NCBI GenBank assembly: GCA_028693975.1
Contig: JAQUUF010000032.1
Coordinates: 1 to 9,816 of the forward strand
Direction: 5' to 3'
DNA: 9,816 bases
Origin: Acidaminococcaceae bacterium
Lineage (GTDB): Bacteria; Bacillota; Negativicutes; Acidaminococcales; Acidaminococcaceae
This document shows, piece after piece, positions 1 to 6,030 of this stretch (position 1 is the first letter of the stretch; every line of letters starts with the position of its first letter). Under the pieces are notes generated by a model, which ran no database searches, was not told the origin of the DNA, and saw nothing but the letters and a program-made list of their open reading frames with translations. The position numbers and the translations under genes are program-made.

Positions 1-114
1 GTTGACGGTCATGTGCTTACAGAGCAAAAGCGAGAGATTATTAAAGAGGCTTACCAGAGGCTGTTAAACAAAACTCAGGCTAATAAAGCGGACAAGGAGC
101 AACAACGTGGCTAA
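1..114 (+). CDS. C-terminal fragment of an unidentified protein upstream of radA (partial, 5' end outside window)
   Basis: Reading frame 1 is open from the first base to a TAA at 112-114, giving 37 residues that begin VDGHVLTEQKREIIKEAYQR and end in a Lys/Gln/Glu-rich polar tail. The last 8 bases overlap the radA GTG start, and the radA ribosome site (AAGGAG, 94-99) lies inside this frame, so the two genes are probably cotranscribed and translationally coupled. In related Firmicutes the gene before radA is often clpC, but I cannot see the usual ClpC C-terminal pattern here and do not assign a function. The fragment looks helical and charged. Confidence that it is a real coding tail rests on the overlap and open frame only. 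Confidence 0.6.
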   Translation, partial: VDGHVLTEQKREIIKEAYQRLLNKTQANKADKEQQRG

Positions 115-1465
115 AGCAAAAACCCGATTTGTCTGTCAGAACTGTGGCTATACTAGTAGTAAGTGGTTAGGCAAATGCCCGGAGTGTGGTACGTGGGATG
201 CTATGTCGGAAGAAGTGGTCGCGGTTGAGAAGGCTCAGTCGTTTTTGCCTCAGGTAGAAGTGCCTCGTCCCAAAACACTCAAGAGCATTGCCAAAGAAAG
301 AATCGGCCGTTTGGTCACGGGTATAGGTGAATTTGACAGAGTGCTTGGTGGCGGTATTGTGCCGGGTTCCCTAGTCCTTCTGGGAGGAGACCCTGGCATT
401 GGCAAGTCAACAATTGTGCTAGATGTAGGCATGAAGTTTAGTTCCGAGGGAATTAAGGTGCTCTATGTGTCGGGTGAAGAATCAGAGGCACAGACGGCTA
501 TGCGGGCAGAGCGGTTAGGCTCAGCCGGTGATAATCTGCTTATCATGACGGCTACAGATTTGGCTGCGATTTTGTTGCAGGCCCAGGCTGTTAGGCCGCA
601 AGTTTTGGTGATAGATTCCATTCAAACGATGTATAACACAGAACTGGAGACACCTGCAGGTAGTGTAGGTCAATTAAGAGAATGTACGTCTAAGCTCTTG
701 CGGTTTGCCAAATCCACCGGTATTGCAGTCATTATCATTGGGCATGTGACCAAAGAGGGTAATATAGCAGGGCCGCGGCTTTTGGAACATATGGTCGATG
801 TTGTCTTGCAGTTTGAAGGAGAGCGCTCCTATGCTTATAGAGTGTTGCGAGCTTTGAAGAATAGATTTGGCTCTACCAGTGAGAGCGGTATTTTCTCTAT
901 GGAGGCCAGTGGTTTGCGAGAAATAGATAATCCTTCCGGTCTTTTTTTGGAAAAGAGGGCTGACCAAGTACCGGGTTCTTTGGTTGCAGCTGTCTTAGAA
1001 GGTAATAGACCGCTCTTGGTGGAGATACAGGCTTTGGTAGCGCGCACTCCCTATGGCCTTCCACGGCGTACAGCAGTGGGAGTGGATTATAACAGAGTAA
1101 ATATGCTCTTGGCGATCTTAGAGAAGCGCCTAGGGATGGACTTCGGTACTCAGGATGCTTATGTTAATGTAGTAGGCGGTGTTAAGATTGCTGAGACGGC
1201 CGTGGATTTGGCTATTATCGGCTCGTTGGTGTCTAGTTATCGTAATAAAGCTATTGCACCTGGAGTCTTGGCTCTGGGGGAAGTAGGCTTGACTGGCGAA
1301 TTGCGCCGCATAAGCTTTCCTGAGCGCAGAATCATGGAAGCGGCCAAACTTGGTTTCCATAAATTCATAATACCTCAGGGCAATTTGCATTTCGATAAGC
1401 AAAAACCATCCGGTATCTACCAAGTTCACAGTGTAGAAGAAGCCTTAGCGGCTATTTTTGCTTGA
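107..1465 (+). CDS. radA: DNA repair protein RadA (Sms)
   Basis: RadA is a RecA-like ATPase that helps process recombination intermediates by promoting branch migration during homologous recombination and repair in the cytoplasm. The 452-residue protein has the full family architecture. An N-terminal C4 zinc finger has Cys10, Cys13, Cys24 and Cys27. A Walker A motif GGDPGIGKST sits at 93-102 and a Walker B VLVIDS at 166-171. The RadA-specific KNRFG motif is at 251-255. The C-terminal part, about 285-452, is the Lon-protease-like domain, with the conserved stretch YVNVVGGVKI around 352-361. Length matches the family (about 450-460). The start is GTG at 107, chosen because AAGGAG (94-99) lies 7 bases upstream and the zinc finger begins 9 residues later. 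It overlaps the preceding frame by 8 bases. No clear terminator follows; carD has its own promoters. Confidence 0.97.
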   Translation: MAKAKTRFVCQNCGYTSSKWLGKCPECGTWDAMSEEVVAVEKAQSFLPQVEVPRPKTLKSIAKERIGRLVTGIGEFDRVLGGGIVPGSLVLLGGDPGIGKSTIVLDVGMKFSSEGIKVLYVSGEESEAQTAMRAERLGSAGDNLLIMTATDLAAILLQAQAVRPQVLVIDSIQTMYNTELETPAGSVGQLRECTSKLLRFAKSTGIAVIIIGHVTKEGNIAGPRLLEHMVDVVLQFEGERSYAYRVLRALKNRFGSTSESGIFSMEASGLREIDNPSGLFLEKRADQVPGSLVAAVLEGNRPLLVEIQALVARTPYGLPRRTAVGVDYNRVNMLLAILEKRLGMDFGTQDAYVNVVGGVKIAETAVDLAIIGSLVSSYRNKAIAPGVLALGEVGLTGELRRISFPERRIMEAAKLGFHKFIIPQGNLHFDKQKPSGIYQVHSVEEALAAIFA

Positions 1466-1511
1466 GTGGTTTAGGGTGGGGTATATGTGCTGAGATTTTT
1501 GAGGTAGAGGG

Positions 1512-1541
1512 TTGACATTGACAAAAGCAAAATGATATAAT
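1512..1541 (+). promoter_or_regulatory. Promoter P1 upstream of carD
   Basis: TTGACA at 1512-1517, an 18-base spacer and TATAAT at 1536-1541 match the sigma-A consensus at all 12 positions. A TG at 1533-1534 also makes it an extended -10. A second TTGACA (1518-1523) abuts the first but is only 12 bases from the -10, so it is unlikely to serve as the -35. Transcription would start near 1548 and read into carD. Confidence 0.8.
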
Positions 1542-1549
1542 CTTCTCTT

Positions 1550-1579
1550 TTGACATAAACATGAGTTTTGTGATAGAAT
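1550..1579 (+). promoter_or_regulatory. Promoter P2 upstream of carD
   Basis: TTGACA at 1550-1555, an 18-base spacer and TAGAAT at 1574-1579, with TG at 1571-1572 forming an extended -10. It sits exactly 38 bases downstream of P1 with the same spacer length and the same TGA triplet before the -10. Expected start is near 1586, giving a leader of about 20 bases before the carD ATG. Confidence 0.75.
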
Positions 1580-1605
1580 GAATATGTTTTAAGGGGGCGT
1601 GTCAG

Positions 1606-2091
1606 ATGTTTGCAGTTGGCGATAAGATAGTGTATCCTATGCATGGTGCCGGGGTCATTGTAGAAGTAGAAGAAAAGAAAATAGATGGGCGCGTGGTAGA
1701 ATATTTTATTTTACGCATGATGCAAAGCAATATGAAAGTTATGATTCCCAAAGAGAATGTTGAAAAAGTTGGGGTTCGTCACATCGTGGACAAGAAAGCT
1801 TTGAGCCAAGTGGAAGAAGTGCTTAAAGAGCGTCCTGAGAATAAGATTCAGAGTATTACTTGGAATAGAAGATTTAATCTTTATCTTGATAAAATGAAAA
1901 GCGGCAATATTTTGGATGTGGCTGCCGTTGTTAGGACTTTGTGCGTCCAAGAAGATATTAAGAAGTTATCTACAGGTGAAAGAAGATTGTTAAATACAGC
2001 CAAGCATATCCTGCTGAGTGAAGTTATGCTAGTCAGAGCTTTTGATGAGAACAAGAGTGAAGAATGGCTCATGCAGTTTTTTGTCAAATAA
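1606..2091 (+). CDS. carD: CarD/CdnL-family transcriptional regulator
   Basis: CarD-family proteins bind the RNA polymerase beta subunit and stabilise the open promoter complex, mostly at rRNA and housekeeping promoters. The first ~57 residues form the Tudor-like RNA polymerase interaction domain shared with Mfd (FAVGDKIVYPMHGAGVIVEV). The rest is the helical DNA-contacting domain, with Trp86 in ITWNRRF. This aligns in position with the tryptophan that wedges at the upstream edge of the -10 bubble in characterised CarD proteins (inference from motif and numbering). The pattern KSGNILDVAAVVRTL and LSTGERRLL is typical of the family, as is the 161-residue length. The ATG at 1606 follows a GGGGG-type ribosome site (1593-1597) by 8 bases. 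It is first in its unit, behind two tandem strong promoters, and is followed by the PIN/TRAM gene after 49 bases. Confidence 0.93.
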   Translation: MFAVGDKIVYPMHGAGVIVEVEEKKIDGRVVEYFILRMMQSNMKVMIPKENVEKVGVRHIVDKKALSQVEEVLKERPENKIQSITWNRRFNLYLDKMKSGNILDVAAVVRTLCVQEDIKKLSTGERRLLNTAKHILLSEVMLVRAFDENKSEEWLMQFFVK

Positions 2092-2106
2092 CAGTTTACT
2101 GTTATT
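2087..2106 (+). other. Perfect hairpin spanning the carD stop codon
   Basis: AATAACAG (2087-2094) and CTGTTATT (2099-2106) form a perfect 8-bp stem with a TTTA loop. The carD TAA (2089-2091) lies inside the 5' arm. No run of T follows, so this is not a standard intrinsic terminator. It may be a 3'-end stabiliser, processing site or weak attenuator between carD and the next gene. Confidence 0.45.
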
Positions 2107-2140
2107 GCCATAAATTTTAATATGGAAAGGAGGTTTGTTG

Positions 2141-3253
2141 ATGCTCAACAGAATACTCACCATAACCATTACCTTGGTTTTTACCGTAACGGGTTTGTTA
2201 GTGGCTGAATATTCCAAAAGTTATGTCTTCAATTTCTTCAACTATAGTTTAGAAAACAGCGGCATTCTTGCTAATGTGATTGCGATTGTGATCTCGGTTG
2301 CGATTGGTATACTCTTGTTTGGCGGTATGGGTTATGCTCTATCCCCGTCTATCATAAGTTATACTCTGCGTTATACAGAAGCAATCGCTACAGTGTTGTC
2401 TAAACTGCCGTCAGAAGACATTATTTCCGTAGCCTTAGGTGTCGTGGTCGGGCTCGTTGTGGCTAATTTGTTTGGAGCCCCTTTTTCGCATCTTCCCATT
2501 GTGGGAGCTTATGTTCCTTTGGTATTGAGTTTAGTCTTTGCCATTATCGGCGCCAAAGTCGCCTTGCGTAAGAGAACTGATATCGTTTCTTTTTTGACAA
2601 GGGTTTCTCCCTTGAAATCATCTAAAGACAGCACTAAGAAGATAGCTGTCCGTTCTGATTCTTGCACTTATAAAATATTAGATACCAGTGTTCTTATTGA
2701 TGGTCGCATCGTCGATATTCTAAAGACCGGATTCATGGAAGGAACTATAGTTATTCCCAAGTTTGTTTTGGAAGAATTGCAAAAGATTGCCGACTCTCCG
2801 GATACCCTTAAACGTAATCGGGGCAGACGAGGCTTGGACATAGTCAAGGAAATTCAGCAAGATGGTATCAGCAAAGTTGAAATCAGCACTAAGGATTATG
2901 AAGATATCAACGAAGTTGACGCCAAACTTGTGTTGCTAGCTAAAGACATCGGTGGAGTAGTTGCTACCAATGATTATAATTTGAGCAAGGTAGCAGAGAT
3001 TCAAGGTGTGCGTATCTTGAACATTAATGATTTGGCCAATGCGGTGAAGCCTGCAGTTTTGCCGGGCGAGGAGTTGATTGTGTATTTGGCCAAAGAAGGC
3101 AAAGAACATGGTCAAGCGATAGCTTATTTGGACGATGGTACGATGATTGTCGTCGAGAGCGGCAAGCAGGCTGTTAATTCTAACGTTGCTGTAATTGTTA
3201 CTTCTGTATTACAGACATCGGCAGGTAGAATGATTTTTGCAAAAATGAAATAA
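2141..3253 (+). CDS. Membrane-anchored PIN/TRAM domain protein (YacL-like putative ribonuclease)
   Basis: This is a 370-residue homologue of the Bacillus YacL type, a family of unproven substrate expected to act as a nuclease at the inner face of the membrane. Four hydrophobic segments lie at about 4-22, 42-66, 94-113 and 118-142. A basic, polar linker follows. A PIN nuclease domain starts at about 178, with acidic residues placed as in the active site: Asp181 in LDTS, Glu211/212 in VLEEL, Asp260 in VDAKL and Asp278 in ATNDYN. A C-terminal TRAM RNA-binding domain covers about 304-365 (PGEELIVYL... AIAYLDDGTMIVVE). I chose ATG 2141 because GGAAAGGAGG (2124-2133) ends 7 bases upstream. The in-frame TTG codons at 2135 and 2138 are too close to that site. 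It is cotranscribed with carD and ispDF, an arrangement common in Clostridia. Confidence 0.9.
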   Translation: MLNRILTITITLVFTVTGLLVAEYSKSYVFNFFNYSLENSGILANVIAIVISVAIGILLFGGMGYALSPSIISYTLRYTEAIATVLSKLPSEDIISVALGVVVGLVVANLFGAPFSHLPIVGAYVPLVLSLVFAIIGAKVALRKRTDIVSFLTRVSPLKSSKDSTKKIAVRSDSCTYKILDTSVLIDGRIVDILKTGFMEGTIVIPKFVLEELQKIADSPDTLKRNRGRRGLDIVKEIQQDGISKVEISTKDYEDINEVDAKLVLLAKDIGGVVATNDYNLSKVAEIQGVRILNINDLANAVKPAVLPGEELIVYLAKEGKEHGQAIAYLDDGTMIVVESGKQAVNSNVAVIVTSVLQTSAGRMIFAKMK

Positions 3254-3270
3254 TTTAGGAGAACTTCAAA

Positions 3271-4467
3271 ATGAACCAGAAGCTCGTAGTGATTCTTGCG
3301 GCTGCCGGTTTGGGAAAACGCTTGGGCCTTGGTAAAAACAAGGCCTTTGTGTTTTTAAATCAGGCACCGATTATTGTTCATAATCTACACCAGTTGAGCA
3401 GGGTAACTAACTTGACCAAGGTAATTGTGGTTGTTGGTTCTGCGGAACTTGAGGAAGCCCAAAGCTTGCTGGAGCAGTTTCAGGCAGAATATTTCCCTAC
3501 GCTTCCGTGGCAGTTGTGTGTTGGCGGACGGGAACGTCAGGATTCTGTGGGAAATGCCTTAGCTTTATTACAGACTAGTGATGGTTTTGTAGCTGTGCAT
3601 GATGGAGCCAGACCATTTGCTACGCCAGAGATTTTTGCTAGGGTTTTGGCTGCAGCCCAAAAGACTGGGGCTGCTATTGCCACTGTGGCAGTCAAAGATA
3701 CAATCAAAACAATTAATGCGGAAGGTATGGTTGTAGCTACGCCGCAACGCTCTTTGCTACAGGCTGTTCAAACACCACAAATTTTCAAGATTGATCTTTT
3801 GAAAAACGCTTACGCCTATATTCAAAAGGAAAAGATTCAGGTTACCGACGATGCTAGTGCGGTGGAGCTTCTAGGTGTATCTGTGCTGACGGCAGAGGGC
3901 TCGTATGCCAACATCAAGATTACCACGCCAGAGGACCTTGTTTGGTCACAAGCTTTGCTGGCAAATAAAGGAGAGGGCAAAATGGGCAATAGTATACGTG
4001 TGGGCAGTGGTTTTGACGTACATAAATTAGTAGAAGGCCGCAAATTAATTCTTTGTGGAGTGGATATTCCTTATACCAAAGGACTTTTGGGACATAGTGA
4101 TGCTGACGTAGCTACGCATGCCCTGATGGATGCTCTTTTGGGTGCAGCCGGGTTAGGCGATATAGGCCGGCATTTTCCTGATACTGACCCAACCTTCAAA
4201 GATGCAGATAGTATTGAACTATTGCAGCAAGTAATGGGACTTTTGCGGGAACAAGGCTGGTCTGTTGGCAACGCCGATGTTACTATTATTGCCCAAGCAC
4301 CCAAACTAGCTCCGTACAGGGAAGCAATGTATGCTGTTTTGGCGCGGGCATTATCTTTGGATACAGAAGATGCTCTCAATGTAAAAGCGACCACAACGGA
4401 AAATTTGGGCTTTGCCGGTCGAGGTGAAGGGATTGCTGCTCAGGCAATAGTAACTTTGGTAAAATAG
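3271..4467 (+). CDS. ispDF: Bifunctional IspD/IspF enzyme of the MEP isoprenoid pathway
   Basis: This one polypeptide carries two non-consecutive steps of the MEP pathway. IspD is 2-C-methyl-D-erythritol 4-phosphate cytidylyltransferase and IspF is 2-C-methyl-D-erythritol 2,4-cyclodiphosphate synthase. The middle kinase, IspE, is not in the window. Residues 1 to about 230 are IspD: nucleotide loop AAAGLGKRLG (10-19), GGRERQDSV (85-93), VHDGARPF (109-116), TPQ (168-170) and ITTPEDL (217-223). Residues about 240-398 are IspF: the metal ligands Asp249, His251 and His283 in GSGFDVH and ATHALMDALLG, plus GHSDADV (274-280) and the C-terminal VKATTTENLGFAGRGEGIAA. Both halves have normal length, so this is a full fusion and not a frame artefact. 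AGGAG (3257-3261) precedes the ATG. An internal ribosome site and ATG sit exactly at the junction (see separate entry). A terminator follows. Confidence 0.96.
   Translation: MNQKLVVILAAAGLGKRLGLGKNKAFVFLNQAPIIVHNLHQLSRVTNLTKVIVVVGSAELEEAQSLLEQFQAEYFPTLPWQLCVGGRERQDSVGNALALLQTSDGFVAVHDGARPFATPEIFARVLAAAQKTGAAIATVAVKDTIKTINAEGMVVATPQRSLLQAVQTPQIFKIDLLKNAYAYIQKEKIQVTDDASAVELLGVSVLTAEGSYANIKITTPEDLVWSQALLANKGEGKMGNSIRVGSGFDVHKLVEGRKLILCGVDIPYTKGLLGHSDADVATHALMDALLGAAGLGDIGRHFPDTDPTFKDADSIELLQQVMGLLREQGWSVGNADVTIIAQAPKLAPYREAMYAVLARALSLDTEDALNVKATTTENLGFAGRGEGIAAQAIVTLVK
3967..3984 (+). promoter_or_regulatory. Internal ribosome-binding site and in-frame ATG for a possible stand-alone IspF
   Basis: Within ispDF, AAAGGAG (3967-3973) lies 8 bases before an in-frame ATG (3982-3984, Met238). 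The ATG stands four residues before the IspF domain sequence IRVGSGFDVH. Initiation there would yield a 161-residue protein, the normal size of free-standing IspF. The site may be a relic of formerly separate ispD and ispF genes, or may still be used. The sequence shows the site; use in vivo is inference. Confidence 0.5.
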
Positions 4468-4474
4468 CAATACT

Positions 4475-4504
4475 AGGGGTAGTGATTGAGACTGCCCTTT
4501 TTTT
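4475..4504 (+). terminator. Intrinsic terminator after ispDF
   Basis: A 9-bp stem pairs 4475-4483 with 4491-4499, including two G-T wobbles, around a 7-base loop (4484-4490). A T run (4498-4504) follows. It begins 7 bases after the ispDF stop. The following promoter overlaps it. Confidence 0.8.
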
Positions 4505-4514
4505 GTGCTATAAT
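4486..4514 (+). promoter_or_regulatory. gltX promoter overlapping the ispDF terminator
   Basis: TTGAGA (4486-4491, five of six consensus bases), a 17-base spacer and TATAAT (4509-4514) preceded by TGC form a strong extended -10 sigma-A promoter. The -35 lies in the terminator loop and its first 3'-stem base, and the -10 starts 4 bases after the T run. The expected start near 4521 leaves a leader of only about 25 bases, so there is no room for a T-box in front of gltX. Confidence 0.8.
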
Positions 4515-4545
4515 TATTGATATTATTTTTATGGAGGTTTTACTT

Positions 4546-6018
4546 ATGGAGAAAGAAATGCGTGTTAGGTTTGCTCCCAGTCCAACTGGGCCTTTTCATA
4601 TCGGCGGAGCTCGTTCTGCTTTGTTCAACTGGCTTTTGGCTCGCAAAAATGGTGGTAAATTAATTTTAAGAATAGAAGATACTGATAGAGAGCGCTCGAC
4701 ACCGGAATCTGAGGAAAATATCAAGGCAGCTCTTAAGTGGTTGGGCTTGGAATGGGATGAAGGGGTGGACGCAGGTGGAGAACACGGACCGTATCACCAA
4801 ATGGAGCGCTTGGCAATCTACAAGAAATACACAGACCAGCTATTGGCTGAAGGCAAGGCCTACTATTGTTATTGTACTGATGAAGAGCTAGAAGCAGAGC
4901 GTGAAGCTTTGACTGAAGCTGGCAAAATGCCGCGTTATATGGGCAAATGCCGCAATCTTACACCGGAACAAGCAGCAGCTTTTCAAGCAGAGGGACGCAA
5001 GCCAACTGTGAGATTTCGCGTACCGGCAGGCCAAACTATTAAGTTTACCGATTTGGTGCGTGGTGATGTAAGCTTTGAAAGCGACGGTATTGGCGATTTT
5101 GTTATTGTGAAATCAGACGGCATTCCCACGTATAACTATGCTGTAGTAATTGATGATGCGCTGATGGAGATTACGCATGTTATTCGTGCCGAAGAGCATT
5201 TGTCCAATACACCACGGCAGATTTTGCTCTATGATGCTTTGGGTTTTGACCGACCTAAGTTTGGCCATATTTCCTTAATTCTTGGCAAGGACAAGAAGAA
5301 AATGAGTAAACGTCATGGTGCTACCTCTGTAGACCAGTATCGTCAGATGGGATATCTGCCTGATGGCTTGGTTAACTTCTTGGCTTTGCTAGGCTGGGCT
5401 CCTAGTGGCGAGCAAGAAATTTTTACCAGGGAAGAATTAATTAAGGCTTTTTCGATGAAACATGTGGCGAAGAATCCAGCTGTGTTTGATGTAGATAAGC
5501 TTAACTGGATTAACCAACATTATATGCGCAAGTTGTCTCCTGAAGAATTTTTTGAAGCAGCTAAACCTCATATGATAGCATCTGGTTATATGACCGGAGA
5601 AGAGACAGGAGAGCAAGTAGAGTGGCTGAAACGGGTAGTGGCAACTGCCCACGAGCAGGTATCCTATGGAGCGCAAATTCCTGAAGCAGTTTCTATGTAT
5701 TTTAGTGATGAATTTGGGTTTGAAACGCCAGAAGCAGAAGCAGTCTTGCATGAAGAGAGCGTACCGACTGTAATGGCAGCCTTGAAGGACAAACTGGCGG
5801 CGGCAGAGGTAATTGATGGCCCTGCTATGAAAGTTATTTTTAAGAGTATTCAAAAAGAAAATAAGCTAGGCGGTAAACAAGTGTTTATGCCCATCCGTGT
5901 GGCTCTGACCGGTAATCAACATGGCCCTGAATTAGTGGAAATGTTTCCATTGTTGGGCAAAGAGCGTGCTTGGCAGCGTATTAGCAATAGTCTGAGCAAG
6001 GTTGGCATTAATTTATAA
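4546..6018 (+). CDS. gltX: Glutamyl-tRNA synthetase
   Basis: This is a class I aminoacyl-tRNA synthetase that charges tRNA-Glu with glutamate using ATP. The 490-residue protein has the signature HIGG (18-21) in RFAPSPTGPFHIGGAR and the KMSKR loop (252-256). The Rossmann catalytic domain covers about the first 310 residues and the helical anticodon-binding domain the rest. Cys108, Cys110 and Cys135 form a possible zinc site in the CP region (CYC...GKCR). Length is normal for bacterial GluRS. ATG 4546 is chosen because GGAGG (4533-4537) lies 8 bases upstream. The frame is open back to 4486, but that extra part is the terminator and promoter region. Whether it also misacylates tRNA-Gln, as in organisms with GatCAB, cannot be read from the sequence. 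It leads the gltX-cysS-mrnC-thyX unit. Confidence 0.97.
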   Translation: MEKEMRVRFAPSPTGPFHIGGARSALFNWLLARKNGGKLILRIEDTDRERSTPESEENIKAALKWLGLEWDEGVDAGGEHGPYHQMERLAIYKKYTDQLLAEGKAYYCYCTDEELEAEREALTEAGKMPRYMGKCRNLTPEQAAAFQAEGRKPTVRFRVPAGQTIKFTDLVRGDVSFESDGIGDFVIVKSDGIPTYNYAVVIDDALMEITHVIRAEEHLSNTPRQILLYDALGFDRPKFGHISLILGKDKKKMSKRHGATSVDQYRQMGYLPDGLVNFLALLGWAPSGEQEIFTREELIKAFSMKHVAKNPAVFDVDKLNWINQHYMRKLSPEEFFEAAKPHMIASGYMTGEETGEQVEWLKRVVATAHEQVSYGAQIPEAVSMYFSDEFGFETPEAEAVLHEESVPTVMAALKDKLAAAEVIDGPAMKVIFKSIQKENKLGGKQVFMPIRVALTGNQHGPELVEMFPLLGKERAWQRISNSLSKVGINL

Positions 6019-6030
6019 GGAGAAGCTACT

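Noticed and set aside
674..1429. Several minus-strand open frames of 70-99 codons opposite radA
   Set aside because: They overlap each other and the conserved radA gene, and their composition fits antisense shadows.
1518..1541. The second of the two abutting TTGACA copies as the -35 of P1
   Set aside because: Its spacer to TATAAT is 12 bases, too short for sigma-A; the first copy gives 18.
2135..2140. TTG starts two codons before the PIN/TRAM ATG
   Set aside because: They lie 1 and 4 bases after the AGGAGG, too close; ATG 2141 has 7-base spacing.
2598..2614. CAAGGG/CCCTTG hairpin followed by AT-rich sequence inside the PIN/TRAM gene
   Set aside because: Only 6 bp, no T run after it, and inside a continuous well-conserved reading frame.
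4486..4545. Longer gltX reading frame starting at a TTG near 4486
   Set aside because: The extra 20 codons run through the terminator and promoter and have no ribosome site; GGAGG before ATG 4546 and the family N-terminus decide the start.
4505..4545. T-box riboswitch before the tRNA synthetase genes
   Set aside because: The gltX leader is about 25 bases and the gltX-cysS gap is 12 bases; neither can hold a T-box.
5437..5853. 138-codon open frame on the minus strand opposite gltX
   Set aside because: It lies wholly inside a clear gltX, has no recognisable domain and is rich in Cys, His and Arg as expected of an antisense shadow.
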